Shown one piece after another: positions 1 to 5,378 of a DNA stretch of 5,378 bases; within the stretch, counting starts at the first letter, position 1; each line of letters opens with the position of its first letter. The notes under the pieces were generated by a model. It saw nothing but the letters and a program-made list of their open reading frames with translations. It had not been told where the DNA came from and made no database searches. The stretch spans positions 1 to 5,378 of the forward strand of contig CALUDL010000103.1 of the NCBI GenBank assembly GCA_943914815.1, in the 5' to 3' direction. A program made the translations under genes and the position numbers. Origin of the DNA: an uncultured Brevibacterium sp. (GTDB lineage: Bacteria; Actinomycetota; Actinomycetes; Actinomycetales; Brevibacteriaceae).

Positions 1-24
1 ACTGGGACTTCTAAAACACGCCAC

Positions 25-74
25 GTGACATTCAAACGGCCGAGGTGGTAGCACCTCGGCCGTTTGAATGTCAC
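25..74 (-). terminator. Long perfect hairpin, probable terminator of the nitronate monooxygenase-like gene
   Basis: The arms 25-47 and 52-74 are exact reverse complements over 23 bases, with a 4-nt loop (GTAG). The hairpin begins 45 nt past the stop codon of the minus-strand gene that ends at 120, where a terminator is expected. No T-run follows immediately on either strand; on the minus strand the nearest is TTTT at 14-17, seven bases beyond the stem. It therefore resembles the long-stem, U-poor terminators common in Actinobacteria more than the textbook E. coli type. Its symmetry would allow it to serve a convergent gene left of the window too. The rest of 1-119 shows no gene. Confidence 0.75.
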
Positions 75-119
75 CAGAAACAGGTGAGCCGCGGCTGGGC
101 GGCCAAAGACACCAGAACG

Positions 120-1106
120 TTAGCGGGCCAGCTTGTCGCGCAAGTCGTCTTGCGCAGCCTTAAACTCACTCACCAGGTTGGCAACCAATTCCCGGGCAGG
201 AATCGAACGTGTAATGTGCCCAATTCCCTGGCCTGAGCCCCAAATTTCCTTCCACGCCTTAGGCTTTGCCCGCTCACCGGAGTCCGTGGACTCAAAGCTC
301 ATCGCAGAAGGGTCAGATACCGGCAGGTTCTCGGGGTCCAGCCCGGCTGCCTGAATTGAACCACGCAGATAGTTACCGTGAACACCGGTGAACAGGTTGG
401 AATAAACAATGTCATCGGCCGAGGAGTCAACAATCATGTTGCGGTAGCCATCAACCACATTGGCTTCAGGCGTGGACAAGAATGCCGAACCTACATACGC
501 AAAGTCAGCGCCGGCAGCCAGCGCGGCCAGGATCGAATGGCCGTGCGCAATCGCCCCGGACAGCGCCAGCGGTCCATTGAACCATTCGCGGATCTCGCGG
601 ACCAGTGCGAACGGGCTCAACGCACCCGCGTGCCCACCGGCTCCCGCAGCTACAGCAATGAGGCCGTCCGCACCCTTTTCAACCGCCTTGTGAGCGAAGC
701 GGTTGTTAATCACGTCGTGCAGAACAATGCCGCCATAAGAATGCACTGCTTCGATGACATCTTCACGCGCGCCCAAAGAGGTGATCACAACGGGCACCTT
801 GTGGTCGACAACGACGCCGAGGTCGTGCTCAAGCCGGTTGTTTGTCCGGTGGACGATGAGATTGACTGCGAGTGGGCCCACAGGCGCGCCGGGGTTGGCT
901 TGGGCGTACTGGGCGTTGGATTCGGTAATGTCGGTGAGCCATTCGTCCAGAAGCTCCTGTGGGCGAGCGTTCAGGGTGGGAAACGATCCGATGACTCCTG
1001 ACTGGCACTGTGCTTTGACGAGGTCTGGGCCAGAGGCAATAAACATGGGGGAAGAAATGATGGGGGCCGCAAGAGGCGTGCGCAGAATGTCAGGGAGTTC
1101 AGACAC
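120..1106 (-). CDS. Nitronate monooxygenase / 2-nitropropane dioxygenase-like FMN protein
   Basis: This 328-residue protein belongs to the NMO/NPD family of FMN-binding TIM-barrel enzymes, which oxidise alkyl nitronates to carbonyl compounds plus nitrite. Relatives include NADH:quinone oxidoreductases and FabK-type enoyl reductases. Visible marks are an N-terminal barrel strand APIISSPMFIASGPDL (14-29), SFPTLNARP (41-49), PVVITSLG (105-112), the glycine-rich AGAGGHAG (154-161) with H159 in the position of the family's catalytic or substrate-binding histidine, and the phosphate-binding end ALSGAIAHG (181-189) plus GADFAYVGSAFL (199-210). Length is normal for the family. The start is GTG, with AAGGAG (1114-1119) seven bases upstream. 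It has its own promoter and terminators on both sides, so it is monocistronic. The family assignment is firm; substrate is not, because family members are often mis-assigned. The adjacent acyl-CoA operon does not decide it. No signal peptide or membrane segment is visible, so it is probably cytosolic. Confidence 0.9.
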   Translation of the reverse strand: MSELPDILRTPLAAPIISSPMFIASGPDLVKAQCQSGVIGSFPTLNARPQELLDEWLTDITESNAQYAQANPGAPVGPLAVNLIVHRTNNRLEHDLGVVVDHKVPVVITSLGAREDVIEAVHSYGGIVLHDVINNRFAHKAVEKGADGLIAVAAGAGGHAGALSPFALVREIREWFNGPLALSGAIAHGHSILAALAAGADFAYVGSAFLSTPEANVVDGYRNMIVDSSADDIVYSNLFTGVHGNYLRGSIQAAGLDPENLPVSDPSAMSFESTDSGERAKPKAWKEIWGSGQGIGHITRSIPARELVANLVSEFKAAQDDLRDKLAR

Positions 1107-1137
1107 GAGTTGTCTCCTTCGAAAACTTGCCGTGATA

Positions 1138-1147
1138 AACGATCGTT
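1138..1147. promoter_or_regulatory. Palindrome AACGATCGTT in the leader of the nitronate monooxygenase-like gene
   Basis: This is a perfect 10-bp palindrome lying just downstream of the predicted transcription start (about 1154) and upstream of the ribosome site. The position would suit a repressor roadblock site. A related AACGATC occurs at 4843-4849 in the regulator/SRAP intergenic region. Short palindromes arise by chance, so this is only a candidate. Confidence 0.2.
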
Positions 1148-1160
1148 CAGTTTGCCTAGA

Positions 1161-1189
1161 ACTATAATCTGCGTCACGTTCGCTGACAA
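1161..1189 (-). promoter_or_regulatory. Sigma70-type promoter of the nitronate monooxygenase-like gene
   Basis: On the minus strand, TTGTCA (1184-1189) and TATAGT (1161-1166) are separated by exactly 17 bases. Each hexamer matches the housekeeping consensus at five of six positions. The predicted start near 1154 leaves a leader of roughly 48 nt with a good ribosome site before the GTG at 1106. The -35 element overlaps the edge of the neighbouring terminator. Confidence 0.7.
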
Positions 1190-1225
1190 AACGAGGCCAC
1201 CCGTTGAACGGGTGGCCTCGTTTTG
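1187..1225. terminator. Symmetric terminator at the end of the valine-type catabolic operon
   Basis: Positions 1187-1205 and 1207-1225 are exact reverse complements (19 bases each) around base 1206. The realistic structure is a GC-rich stem from CGAGGCCACCCG with a TTGAA-like loop, flanked by AAAA on one side and TTTT on the other. It therefore works as an intrinsic terminator in both directions. It lies 54 nt beyond the stop of the enoyl-CoA hydratase gene and separates that operon from the promoter of the next gene. The 1226-1279 spacer shows nothing else. Confidence 0.9.
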
Positions 1226-1279
1226 CTTGTGCGTACTGTGTTTCGCGACTGGAATGTTTCGCTTTACGCCGCGCGAGGA

Positions 1280-2053
1280 TTAGGAGTCAGTGAACTTTGG
1301 TTCACGCTTTTCGACGAACGCTCCCATACCTTCCTTCTGGTCGTTCGTGGCCAGAGTGGAGTGGAAGAGACGACGTTCAAACAGCAGTCCCTGCTGCAGC
1401 GTGGTTTCGAACGAAGCGTTGACGGCTTCCTTCACCATGGCTGATGCGATGAGCGACTTACTTGCGATGGTCTTAGCGATGTCATACACGGTGTCCAGGA
1501 GTTCATCGTGTGGAACAACGCGGGCGGCCAGACCAGAGCGCTCAGCTTCTTCAGCGTCCATCATGCGCCCGGTCAAGCACAGGTCCATGGCCTTAGCTTT
1601 ACCAATCGCACGGGTCAGGCGCTGGGAGCCACCCATTCCAGGTAGAACGCCTAGGTTGATTTCTGGCTGGCCGAACTTCGCCTTTTCACTTGCGATGAGA
1701 ATATCGCACATCATCGCCAGTTCACAGCCACCGCCCAGGGCAAAACCGTTGACGGCTGCGATGATGGGCTTGCGAACTGCTGTCAAGCGGTTCCAGCCTT
1801 CGAACCAGTCAGCACGGTAGGCCTTTGCGAAGTCGAGTTCGCTCATTTCCTTAATGTCAGCACCCGCTGCGAATGCGCGACCTTCACCGGTAATGACGAT
1901 GACACGCACATTGTCGTCTGCGTCAGCCTGTGCTGCTGCTTCGGTGACTTCCGTGAGCACCTGCAGGTTCAGCGCGTTCAACGCCTTGGGGCGGTCAAGA
2001 GTAATGGTTGCGATGCCGTTGTCGGTTTCGAACTTGATTGTTTCGTAACTCAT
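1280..2053 (-). CDS. echA: Enoyl-CoA hydratase (crotonase family)
   Basis: This 257-residue protein is a canonical short-chain enoyl-CoA hydratase (EC 4.2.1.17), adding water across trans-2-enoyl-CoA. In this operon the likely substrate is methacrylyl-CoA, giving 3-hydroxyisobutyryl-CoA. The crotonase core is complete: [10 protein letters not shown] (61-70) with the CoA/oxyanion-hole loop, [12 protein letters not shown] (106-117) with oxyanion G108 and catalytic E111 (rat Glu144), and [16 protein letters not shown] (127-142) with catalytic E131 (rat Glu164). The open frame continues upstream to 2137, but ATG at 2053 is chosen because homology begins at [15 protein letters not shown] (2059-2064) sits five bases upstream, and the ATG overlaps the preceding stop as ATGA, which implies translational coupling. 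It is the last gene before the terminator. The dehydration direction in other fatty-acid or isoleucine routes is also possible, since these enzymes have broad specificity. Confidence 0.95.
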   Translation of the reverse strand: MSYETIKFETDNGIATITLDRPKALNALNLQVLTEVTEAAAQADADDNVRVIVITGEGRAFAAGADIKEMSELDFAKAYRADWFEGWNRLTAVRKPIIAAVNGFALGGGCELAMMCDILIASEKAKFGQPEINLGVLPGMGGSQRLTRAIGKAKAMDLCLTGRMMDAEEAERSGLAARVVPHDELLDTVYDIAKTIASKSLIASAMVKEAVNASFETTLQQGLLFERRLFHSTLATNDQKEGMGAFVEKREPKFTDS

Positions 2054-3096
2054 GAAAACACCTTGTCTTGTACGGGGGTTGTAATGATGGATTCGACTTC
2101 CTGAGGGTCCAGCTCGGCAAGCGACGCTGGGTTCCACTTTGGGTTACGGTCCTTATCGATGACCTGTGCACGGATACCTTCAGTGAGGTCAGGGTACTTG
2201 GCAATGTGCGTCGCGGTACGCAGGTCCTGTTCAAGAACGTCAGCAAGCGACATTGACGCCGCCCGGCGGATCAGTTCAAACGTCACAGCAACTGACCGTG
2301 GTGACTTGGTTTCAAGAAGCTCAGCCGTGGACTTGGCCTTCTCCGATTCGTGCGAACGAAGCGCTTCCACGATCTCTTGTGGCGAGTCCTTCGCAAAGCA
2401 CTCAGCGATCCACGAAACGTCGTCGGCGAGTTCAGCGGCAGGTGCGTCCTGCGCGAACTGGGCAACGACCTCGGCGACATCCCCTGGGTTTTCCGCGAGA
2501 GCCTTAACCAGCTCAGGAACCGAAGCGTCCGGCACGTAGTAGTCAGCTAGCCCGTACGCGATTGCGCCGCCTGCGCCGATCGGTAGGCCGGTCAGACCCA
2601 GGTACATGCCCACGTGCTGAGGCATGCGCGCCAAAATGTGGGTTGCGCCAACGTCAGGGAACAGACCGATCGTGGTTTCGGGCATTCCGATCTTGGTGGA
2701 GTCGGTGACAATACGGACCGATCCGTGTGCGGAAATTCCCACACCGCCACCCATGGTGATGCCGTTCATGACAGCGATGACAGGCTTGGGGTATTCCGCA
2801 AGCGTGTAGTTCATGAAGTACTCGTGGCGGAAGAACTTCGCGTTGTCTGTACTGCCTTCGGTGATTGCTTTGTAGATCGCTTTGATGTCACCGCCGGCAC
2901 ACAGTCCGCGTTCACCGCGACCCGTGATGAGCACTGCGCGGACTGAATCGTCGTCCTTCCACGCGCCCAGCGCTTCGTTGACGGTGTTGATCATGTCCAC
3001 GCCCAGTGCGTTAATCGCTTTGGGCTTGTTCAGTTCGATGCGTCCTAGACCGTTGTCGACGCTGACAATAACTTGCGGTTCGCTTGCTTCCGACAT
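2050..3096 (-). CDS. 3-hydroxyisobutyryl-CoA hydrolase
   Basis: This 348-residue crotonase-fold protein is predicted to hydrolyse 3-hydroxyisobutyryl-CoA to 3-hydroxyisobutyrate and CoA (EC 3.1.2.4), the valine-pathway step that releases free acid. Features are GLCAGGDIK (64-72), MGGGVGIS (115-122), [13 protein letters not shown] (138-150), and the hydrolase-type C-terminal half ending in [18 protein letters not shown] (306-323). The position of the first hydratase glutamate is glycine (G120), while E140 and D148 keep the eight-residue spacing of the Glu/Asp pair needed in plant CHY1. This pattern, with the roughly 90-residue longer tail, separates it from true hydratases such as the next gene. 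ATG directly follows the upstream TAA, and AGGAG (3105-3109) lies eight bases before it, inside the dehydrogenase gene. Annotation pipelines often label it only 'enoyl-CoA hydratase/isomerase'. Confidence 0.92.
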   Translation of the reverse strand: MSEASEPQVIVSVDNGLGRIELNKPKAINALGVDMINTVNEALGAWKDDDSVRAVLITGRGERGLCAGGDIKAIYKAITEGSTDNAKFFRHEYFMNYTLAEYPKPVIAVMNGITMGGGVGISAHGSVRIVTDSTKIGMPETTIGLFPDVGATHILARMPQHVGMYLGLTGLPIGAGGAIAYGLADYYVPDASVPELVKALAENPGDVAEVVAQFAQDAPAAELADDVSWIAECFAKDSPQEIVEALRSHESEKAKSTAELLETKSPRSVAVTFELIRRAASMSLADVLEQDLRTATHIAKYPDLTEGIRAQVIDKDRNPKWNPASLAELDPQEVESIITTPVQDKVFS

Positions 3097-4260
3097 TTAG
3101 GCAACTCCTGTGCTCTTGCGCGAGATGATGACGCGCATGATTTCGTTCGTTCCTTCAAGAATCTGGTGGACGCGCAAGTCACGAACCAGTTTCTCCACTC
3201 CATACTCTGCCAGATATCCGTATCCGCCGAAGATCTGCAGGGCGCGATTTGCCACGTCAAAGCTGATATCGGTGGATTTCAGCTTGGCCATGGCTGACAG
3301 CAGGGTGGTGTTGGGGTCGTTGGCGTCATATGCCGAGGCTGCCCTCCACAGGAAGGAACGCGCGGCTTCGAGGTCGGCCTGCATTCCAGCAACTTCGAAG
3401 CGCAGTGCTTGGAACTGGTTGATTTCGGAGCCAAAGGCCTGGCGTTCGCCCATGTAGGTGACGGCCTTTTCGAGCGCGGACTGGGCTCCTCCCAACGCGC
3501 ACGCTCCAATGTTGAGGCGCCCTCCGTCGAGTCCAGCCATGGCGATCTTGAAGCCAGTGCCTTCGTCGCCGATGCGGTCTTCAACGGGAACACGTACGTT
3601 GTCGAGCATGACCTGGCGGGTGGGTTGCGCGCGCCAGCCCATCTTCTTTTCATTCGCTCCAAAGGACAGCCCTGGGGTGTCTTTGTCGATCATGAATGCG
3701 GAGATGCCTTTTGCGCCGGCGTCCCCGGTGCGTGCCATGACCAGGTAGGAGTCAGAAGATCCCGCCCCGGAGATGAACTGCTTGACACCGTTGAGGACGT
3801 AGTGGTCGCCGTCCAGGCGGGCCGAGGTGGCAAGGGCCGCCGCGTCGGAGCCGGCGCCTGGTTCTGTCAGGCAGTAGCTGGAGAGTTTGTCGAAGTTGGT
3901 CAGCGGTGTGAGCCACCGTTGTTTTTGGTCGTCGTTGGCGAAATTGTCGAGTACCCAAGCGACCATGTTGTGGATGGAAATGTAGGCGGCCACCGCGGGG
4001 CATGCTGTTGAAAGCGCTTCGAAGATGAGAGCGGCGTCCATGCGCCCCAGTCCCGAGCCACCGGATTCTTCGGATACGTAGATTGACGCCATTCCAAGTT
4101 CGCCGGTCTGTTTGATGACGTCGACGGGGAAGTGGTGGTTTTCGTCCCATTCAAGTGCGTGGGGTGCGATCATTTCATCGGCAAAGGTGCGCGCCATGTT
4201 GGCGATTTCGCGTTGATCGTCTGTCAGTCCAAAAGTGAGTGCAGCAGCTGGGTGCGCCAT
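3097..4260 (-). CDS. Acyl-CoA dehydrogenase, isobutyryl-CoA dehydrogenase type (ACAD8-like)
   Basis: This 387-residue FAD enzyme is a full-length acyl-CoA dehydrogenase passing electrons to electron-transfer flavoprotein. From recall of human ACAD8, matching stretches include AAYISIHNM (91-99), SSYCLTEPGAGSDAAA (127-142), LNGVKQFISGAG (156-167), TPGLSFG (195-201), and VHQILEGTNEIMR (364-376). E369 corresponds to the usual catalytic base, and IFGGYGY (343-349) with RDLRVHQ (360-366) forms the second family signature. I infer isobutyryl-CoA to methacrylyl-CoA (EC 1.3.8.-), supported by the next two genes performing the following two steps. A 2-methylbutyryl-CoA role for isoleucine is a possible side activity. 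ATG at 4260 has GGAGG (4265-4269) four bases upstream. Its TAA stop is directly adjacent to the hydrolase start. The gene is probably driven from the gap at 4261-4313 and/or read through from the regulator. Confidence 0.92.
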   Translation of the reverse strand: MAHPAAALTFGLTDDQREIANMARTFADEMIAPHALEWDENHHFPVDVIKQTGELGMASIYVSEESGGSGLGRMDAALIFEALSTACPAVAAYISIHNMVAWVLDNFANDDQKQRWLTPLTNFDKLSSYCLTEPGAGSDAAALATSARLDGDHYVLNGVKQFISGAGSSDSYLVMARTGDAGAKGISAFMIDKDTPGLSFGANEKKMGWRAQPTRQVMLDNVRVPVEDRIGDEGTGFKIAMAGLDGGRLNIGACALGGAQSALEKAVTYMGERQAFGSEINQFQALRFEVAGMQADLEAARSFLWRAASAYDANDPNTTLLSAMAKLKSTDISFDVANRALQIFGGYGYLAEYGVEKLVRDLRVHQILEGTNEIMRVIISRKSTGVA

Positions 4261-4275
4261 GAAACCTCCAATTCG

Positions 4276-4290
4276 TGGTGTTGGTCACCA
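4276..4290. promoter_or_regulatory. Candidate operator: inverted repeat TGGTG-N5-CACCA
   Basis: The sequence is a perfect 5-5-5 inverted repeat, with a nested TGGTCACCA at 4282-4290 and an adjoining ACCATGGT at 4287-4294. It covers the predicted transcription start (about 4283) and touches the -10 box of the promoter ahead of the dehydrogenase gene. A dimeric repressor bound here would block transcription; the MarR-family protein encoded just upstream is the natural candidate. The half sites are short, so this is inference. Confidence 0.35.
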
Positions 4291-4317
4291 TGGTATGCCC
4301 ATTTAGTTGGACGTCAA
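4290..4317 (-). promoter_or_regulatory. Candidate promoter for the acyl-CoA dehydrogenase-led enzyme genes
   Basis: On the minus strand, TTGACG (4312-4317, five of six to consensus) and TACCAT (4290-4295, four of six) are separated by 16 bases. The -35 box overlaps the stop codon of the regulator gene. A start near 4283 gives a short leader of about 22 nt that still contains the GGAGG ribosome site. This would let the three enzyme genes be expressed independently of the regulator. Confidence 0.4.
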
Positions 4318-4808
4318 AGTAAATGTGCTTGGCTCTTTCTGTGCTTGGCGAGTAGCTCCAGAGCACGTGTGAGATCGTCAGGTTCGAGGCCGGGGGAGGC
4401 GAAGACGTTTTCGTTGAGGGCGACGGTTGCCCGCTCAGAGAGTTTGCGCCCTTCTTCTGTGAGACAGACCAGGGTTGTGCGTTTGTCGTTCGGGTGGGTT
4501 TCGCGTGTAACAAGCCCGGCTTTTTCGAGGCGGTCAACAGCATTGGTGGTGCTTGTGGGGTGGACTTGAAGGCGCTGGGAAACCTTAGAGGTAGGAAGTT
4601 TGCCGGTCTTTGTGAAGCGAAGAAGCGTGAGGAGTTCATAACGAGCGAACGTGAGGTTCATGGGGCGCAGTACCGCCTCAACACGCCCCAACATGATCTG
4701 ATGCGAACGCATGATCGACGTGACAAATGACATGCCGTCCGCAAACTCACTGTTTCCGTCGTCGATCCATTTGCGCTTAGCTTCTTCAAGCGGGTCAAAG
4801 TGCGTCAC
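4314..4808 (-). CDS. MarR-family transcriptional regulator
   Basis: This 164-residue protein has the usual MarR size and layout: N-terminal dimerisation helices (about 1-50), a winged helix-turn-helix (about 52-120) with SKVSQRLQVHPTSTTNAVDRLEKAGLV (74-100) as the DNA-binding helices, and a wing around THPNDKRTTLVCLTEEG with the conserved D108 and R110, then C-terminal helices completing the dimer interface. The frame is open far upstream (to 5189), but the start is placed at GTG 4808. AAGGAGG lies seven bases before it, and the upstream part would be antisense to the SRAP gene and has no family resemblance. MarR proteins are typically ligand-released repressors; this one heads a valine-type catabolic operon and probably controls it, possibly sensing an acyl-CoA or acid intermediate. 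That role and ligand are inference. It is 53 nt from the dehydrogenase and divergent from the SRAP gene. Confidence 0.92.
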   Translation of the reverse strand: MTHFDPLEEAKRKWIDDGNSEFADGMSFVTSIMRSHQIMLGRVEAVLRPMNLTFARYELLTLLRFTKTGKLPTSKVSQRLQVHPTSTTNAVDRLEKAGLVTRETHPNDKRTTLVCLTEEGRKLSERATVALNENVFASPGLEPDDLTRALELLAKHRKSQAHLL

Positions 4809-4815
4809 TGGGTAA

Positions 4816-4822
4816 CCTCCTT
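4816..4822 (-). promoter_or_regulatory. Shine-Dalgarno site fixing the MarR start
   Basis: The minus strand reads AAGGAGG, a near-complete complement of the 16S rRNA tail, seven bases before GTG 4808. It decides the start against the much longer open frame upstream. No convincing -10/-35 pair for this gene is visible between it and the SRAP start. Confidence 0.85.
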
Positions 4823-4849
4823 GGCATTCCCACCCTATGACGAACGATC

Positions 4850-4884
4850 TTGCCACGAATGTTGTCCCGTGCCACGATCGACGT
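4850..4884 (+). promoter_or_regulatory. Weak candidate promoter for a leaderless SRAP transcript
   Basis: TTGCCA (4850-4855) matches the -35 consensus at five of six positions. Seventeen bases later CACGAT (4873-4878) keeps the key A2 and T6 of a -10 box but only three of six overall. Transcription would begin about seven bases on, at the GTG start itself (4885). There is no Shine-Dalgarno-like sequence upstream of that GTG, which agrees with a leaderless message, common in Actinobacteria. Confidence 0.3.
4851..4877 (+). repeat. Direct repeat TGCCACGA in the divergent intergenic region
   Basis: TGCCACGA occurs at 4851-4858 and again at 4870-4877, 19 bases apart start to start, inside the 76-nt region between the divergent regulator and SRAP genes. 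The pair could be a tandem protein-binding site, but eight bases twice is modest evidence. Confidence 0.25.
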
Positions 4885-5378
4885 GTGTGTGGACGTTTAA
4901 ACATGGCTTCAGACCCGGCTGACATTGGTCGCGAGCTGGGAGTTGAGCATGAGCGGTATATGTTTTCGCCACGTTTTAACGTGCCCCCGGGGTCGGCATT
5001 ACCTATTGTTTGCGATTCGGTGAGCGATACAGGTGAAATCGTTAGGCGTTTGGAGACCGCTGGGTGGGGTTTGGTTCCTGGTTGGGCTAAGGACGTGAAA
5101 ATTGGCTTCCGCGCCTTTAATGCTCGCAGTGAAACTGTCGCGGATAAACCCATGTTTCGTTCTGCTTTTGTGCGCCGCCGATGCGTCATACCTGTGAGTG
5201 GATATTACGAATGGGCAGTAGAAGACGGTGAAAAAACCCCGTGGCTCATGCATGGTGACGGCTGGCTGTTTTTAGCTGGCCTGTATGAGTTCGCAAAAAG
5301 TGACGCCTTAGGTATTCCTGAGTCCGATCCGCGGACAACTGACGGCTGGTACGTCTCAACGACCATACTGACGATGCC
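4885..5378 (+). CDS. SRAP-domain protein (YedK/HMCES family), 3' end beyond window
   Basis: The first 164 residues of an SOS-response-associated peptidase (SRAP) domain protein are visible. Family members form a covalent thiazolidine link through Cys2 to abasic sites in single-stranded DNA, shielding them from breakage. The start reads (M)CGRL, placing C2 at the new N-terminus once Met is removed; N79 in FNARSE (78-83) and E109 in IPVSGYYEW (102-110) have the same 30-residue spacing as N75 and E105 of E. coli YedK. WGLVPGWAKD (61-70) and the TTILTM strand (159-164) are also typical. The catalytic histidine expected soon after is past the window edge. GTG 4885 is chosen because the family requires Cys at position 2. 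No ribosome site precedes it, so translation may be leaderless. It is divergent from the regulator and probably unrelated to the acyl-CoA genes. Roughly a quarter to a third of the protein is missing, judged by normal family length. Confidence 0.93.
   Translation, partial: MCGRLNMASDPADIGRELGVEHERYMFSPRFNVPPGSALPIVCDSVSDTGEIVRRLETAGWGLVPGWAKDVKIGFRAFNARSETVADKPMFRSAFVRRRCVIPVSGYYEWAVEDGEKTPWLMHGDGWLFLAGLYEFAKSDALGIPESDPRTTDGWYVSTTILTM

Noticed and set aside
378..1001. Plus-strand open frame of 207 codons opposite the nitronate monooxygenase-like gene
   Set aside because: Its sequence shows no recognisable domain and it is fully antisense to a clear family member; long antisense frames are expected opposite G/C-rich codons.
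1163..1168. Perfect TATAAT on the plus strand
   Set aside because: No suitable -35 at 16-18 bases, and no plus-strand gene follows; it is largely the reverse face of the minus-strand -10 region.
1290..1820. Plus-strand open frame of 176 codons opposite the enoyl-CoA hydratase
   Set aside because: Serine/arginine/proline-rich low-meaning translation, entirely antisense to a gene with catalytic motifs intact.
2054..2137. Extended start for the enoyl-CoA hydratase
   Set aside because: The extra 28 residues overlap the hydrolase gene out of frame and have no crotonase similarity; ATG 2053 has a ribosome site and the ATGA overlap.
3409..4011. Plus-strand open frame of 200 codons opposite the acyl-CoA dehydrogenase
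   Set aside because: No domain, no convincing ribosome site noticed, and antisense to a complete dehydrogenase.
4841..4870. Possible LexA/SOS box upstream of the SRAP gene
   Set aside because: CGAAC at 4841-4845 has no matching GTTCG half at the needed spacing for the actinobacterial SOS palindrome.
4809..5189. N-terminal extension of the MarR protein to an upstream ATG
   Set aside because: The extension is antisense to the SRAP gene, unlike any MarR N-terminus, and a strong AAGGAGG fixes the start at 4808.

Overview
The window looks like ordinary chromosome from a moderately high-GC actinobacterium. The evidence is G/C-rich third positions, GTG starts on three of six genes, strong purine-rich ribosome sites, long perfect terminator hairpins, and a degradative acyl-CoA gene set typical of that phylum. 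I cannot name a genus from sequence alone.

Layout, left to right. Positions 1-119 hold no gene but carry a 23-bp perfect hairpin that probably terminates the gene to its right. A minus-strand gene at 120-1106 encodes a nitronate monooxygenase / 2-nitropropane dioxygenase-like flavoprotein, with its own sigma70-type promoter at 1161-1189. That promoter abuts, and slightly overlaps, a symmetric terminator at 1187-1225 which ends the operon further right.

The operon, read on the minus strand from about 4808 down to 1280, is: a MarR-family regulator (4314-4808), an isobutyryl-CoA dehydrogenase-type acyl-CoA dehydrogenase (3097-4260), a 3-hydroxyisobutyryl-CoA hydrolase (2050-3096) and an enoyl-CoA hydratase (1280-2053). 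The three enzymes catalyse consecutive steps of valine breakdown: isobutyryl-CoA to methacrylyl-CoA, to 3-hydroxyisobutyryl-CoA, to free 3-hydroxyisobutyrate. They are packed tightly: the dehydrogenase stop touches the hydrolase start, and the hydrolase stop overlaps the hydratase start as ATGA. A 53-nt gap separates the regulator from the enzymes. It contains a promoter-like sequence and an inverted repeat over the predicted transcription start, so the enzymes may have their own regulated promoter. The later valine genes, 3-hydroxyisobutyrate dehydrogenase (mmsB) and methylmalonate-semialdehyde dehydrogenase (mmsA), are not in the window.

On the plus strand, divergent from the regulator, an SRAP-domain protein (YedK/HMCES family, abasic-site DNA-protein crosslinking) starts at 4885 and runs off the right edge. 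It lacks a Shine-Dalgarno site and may be leaderless.

I found no RNA gene, mobile element, CRISPR array or clearly novel system. The most interesting points are regulatory: the candidate operator at 4276-4290, the terminator/promoter overlap at 1184-1191, and the possible leaderless start of the SRAP gene.
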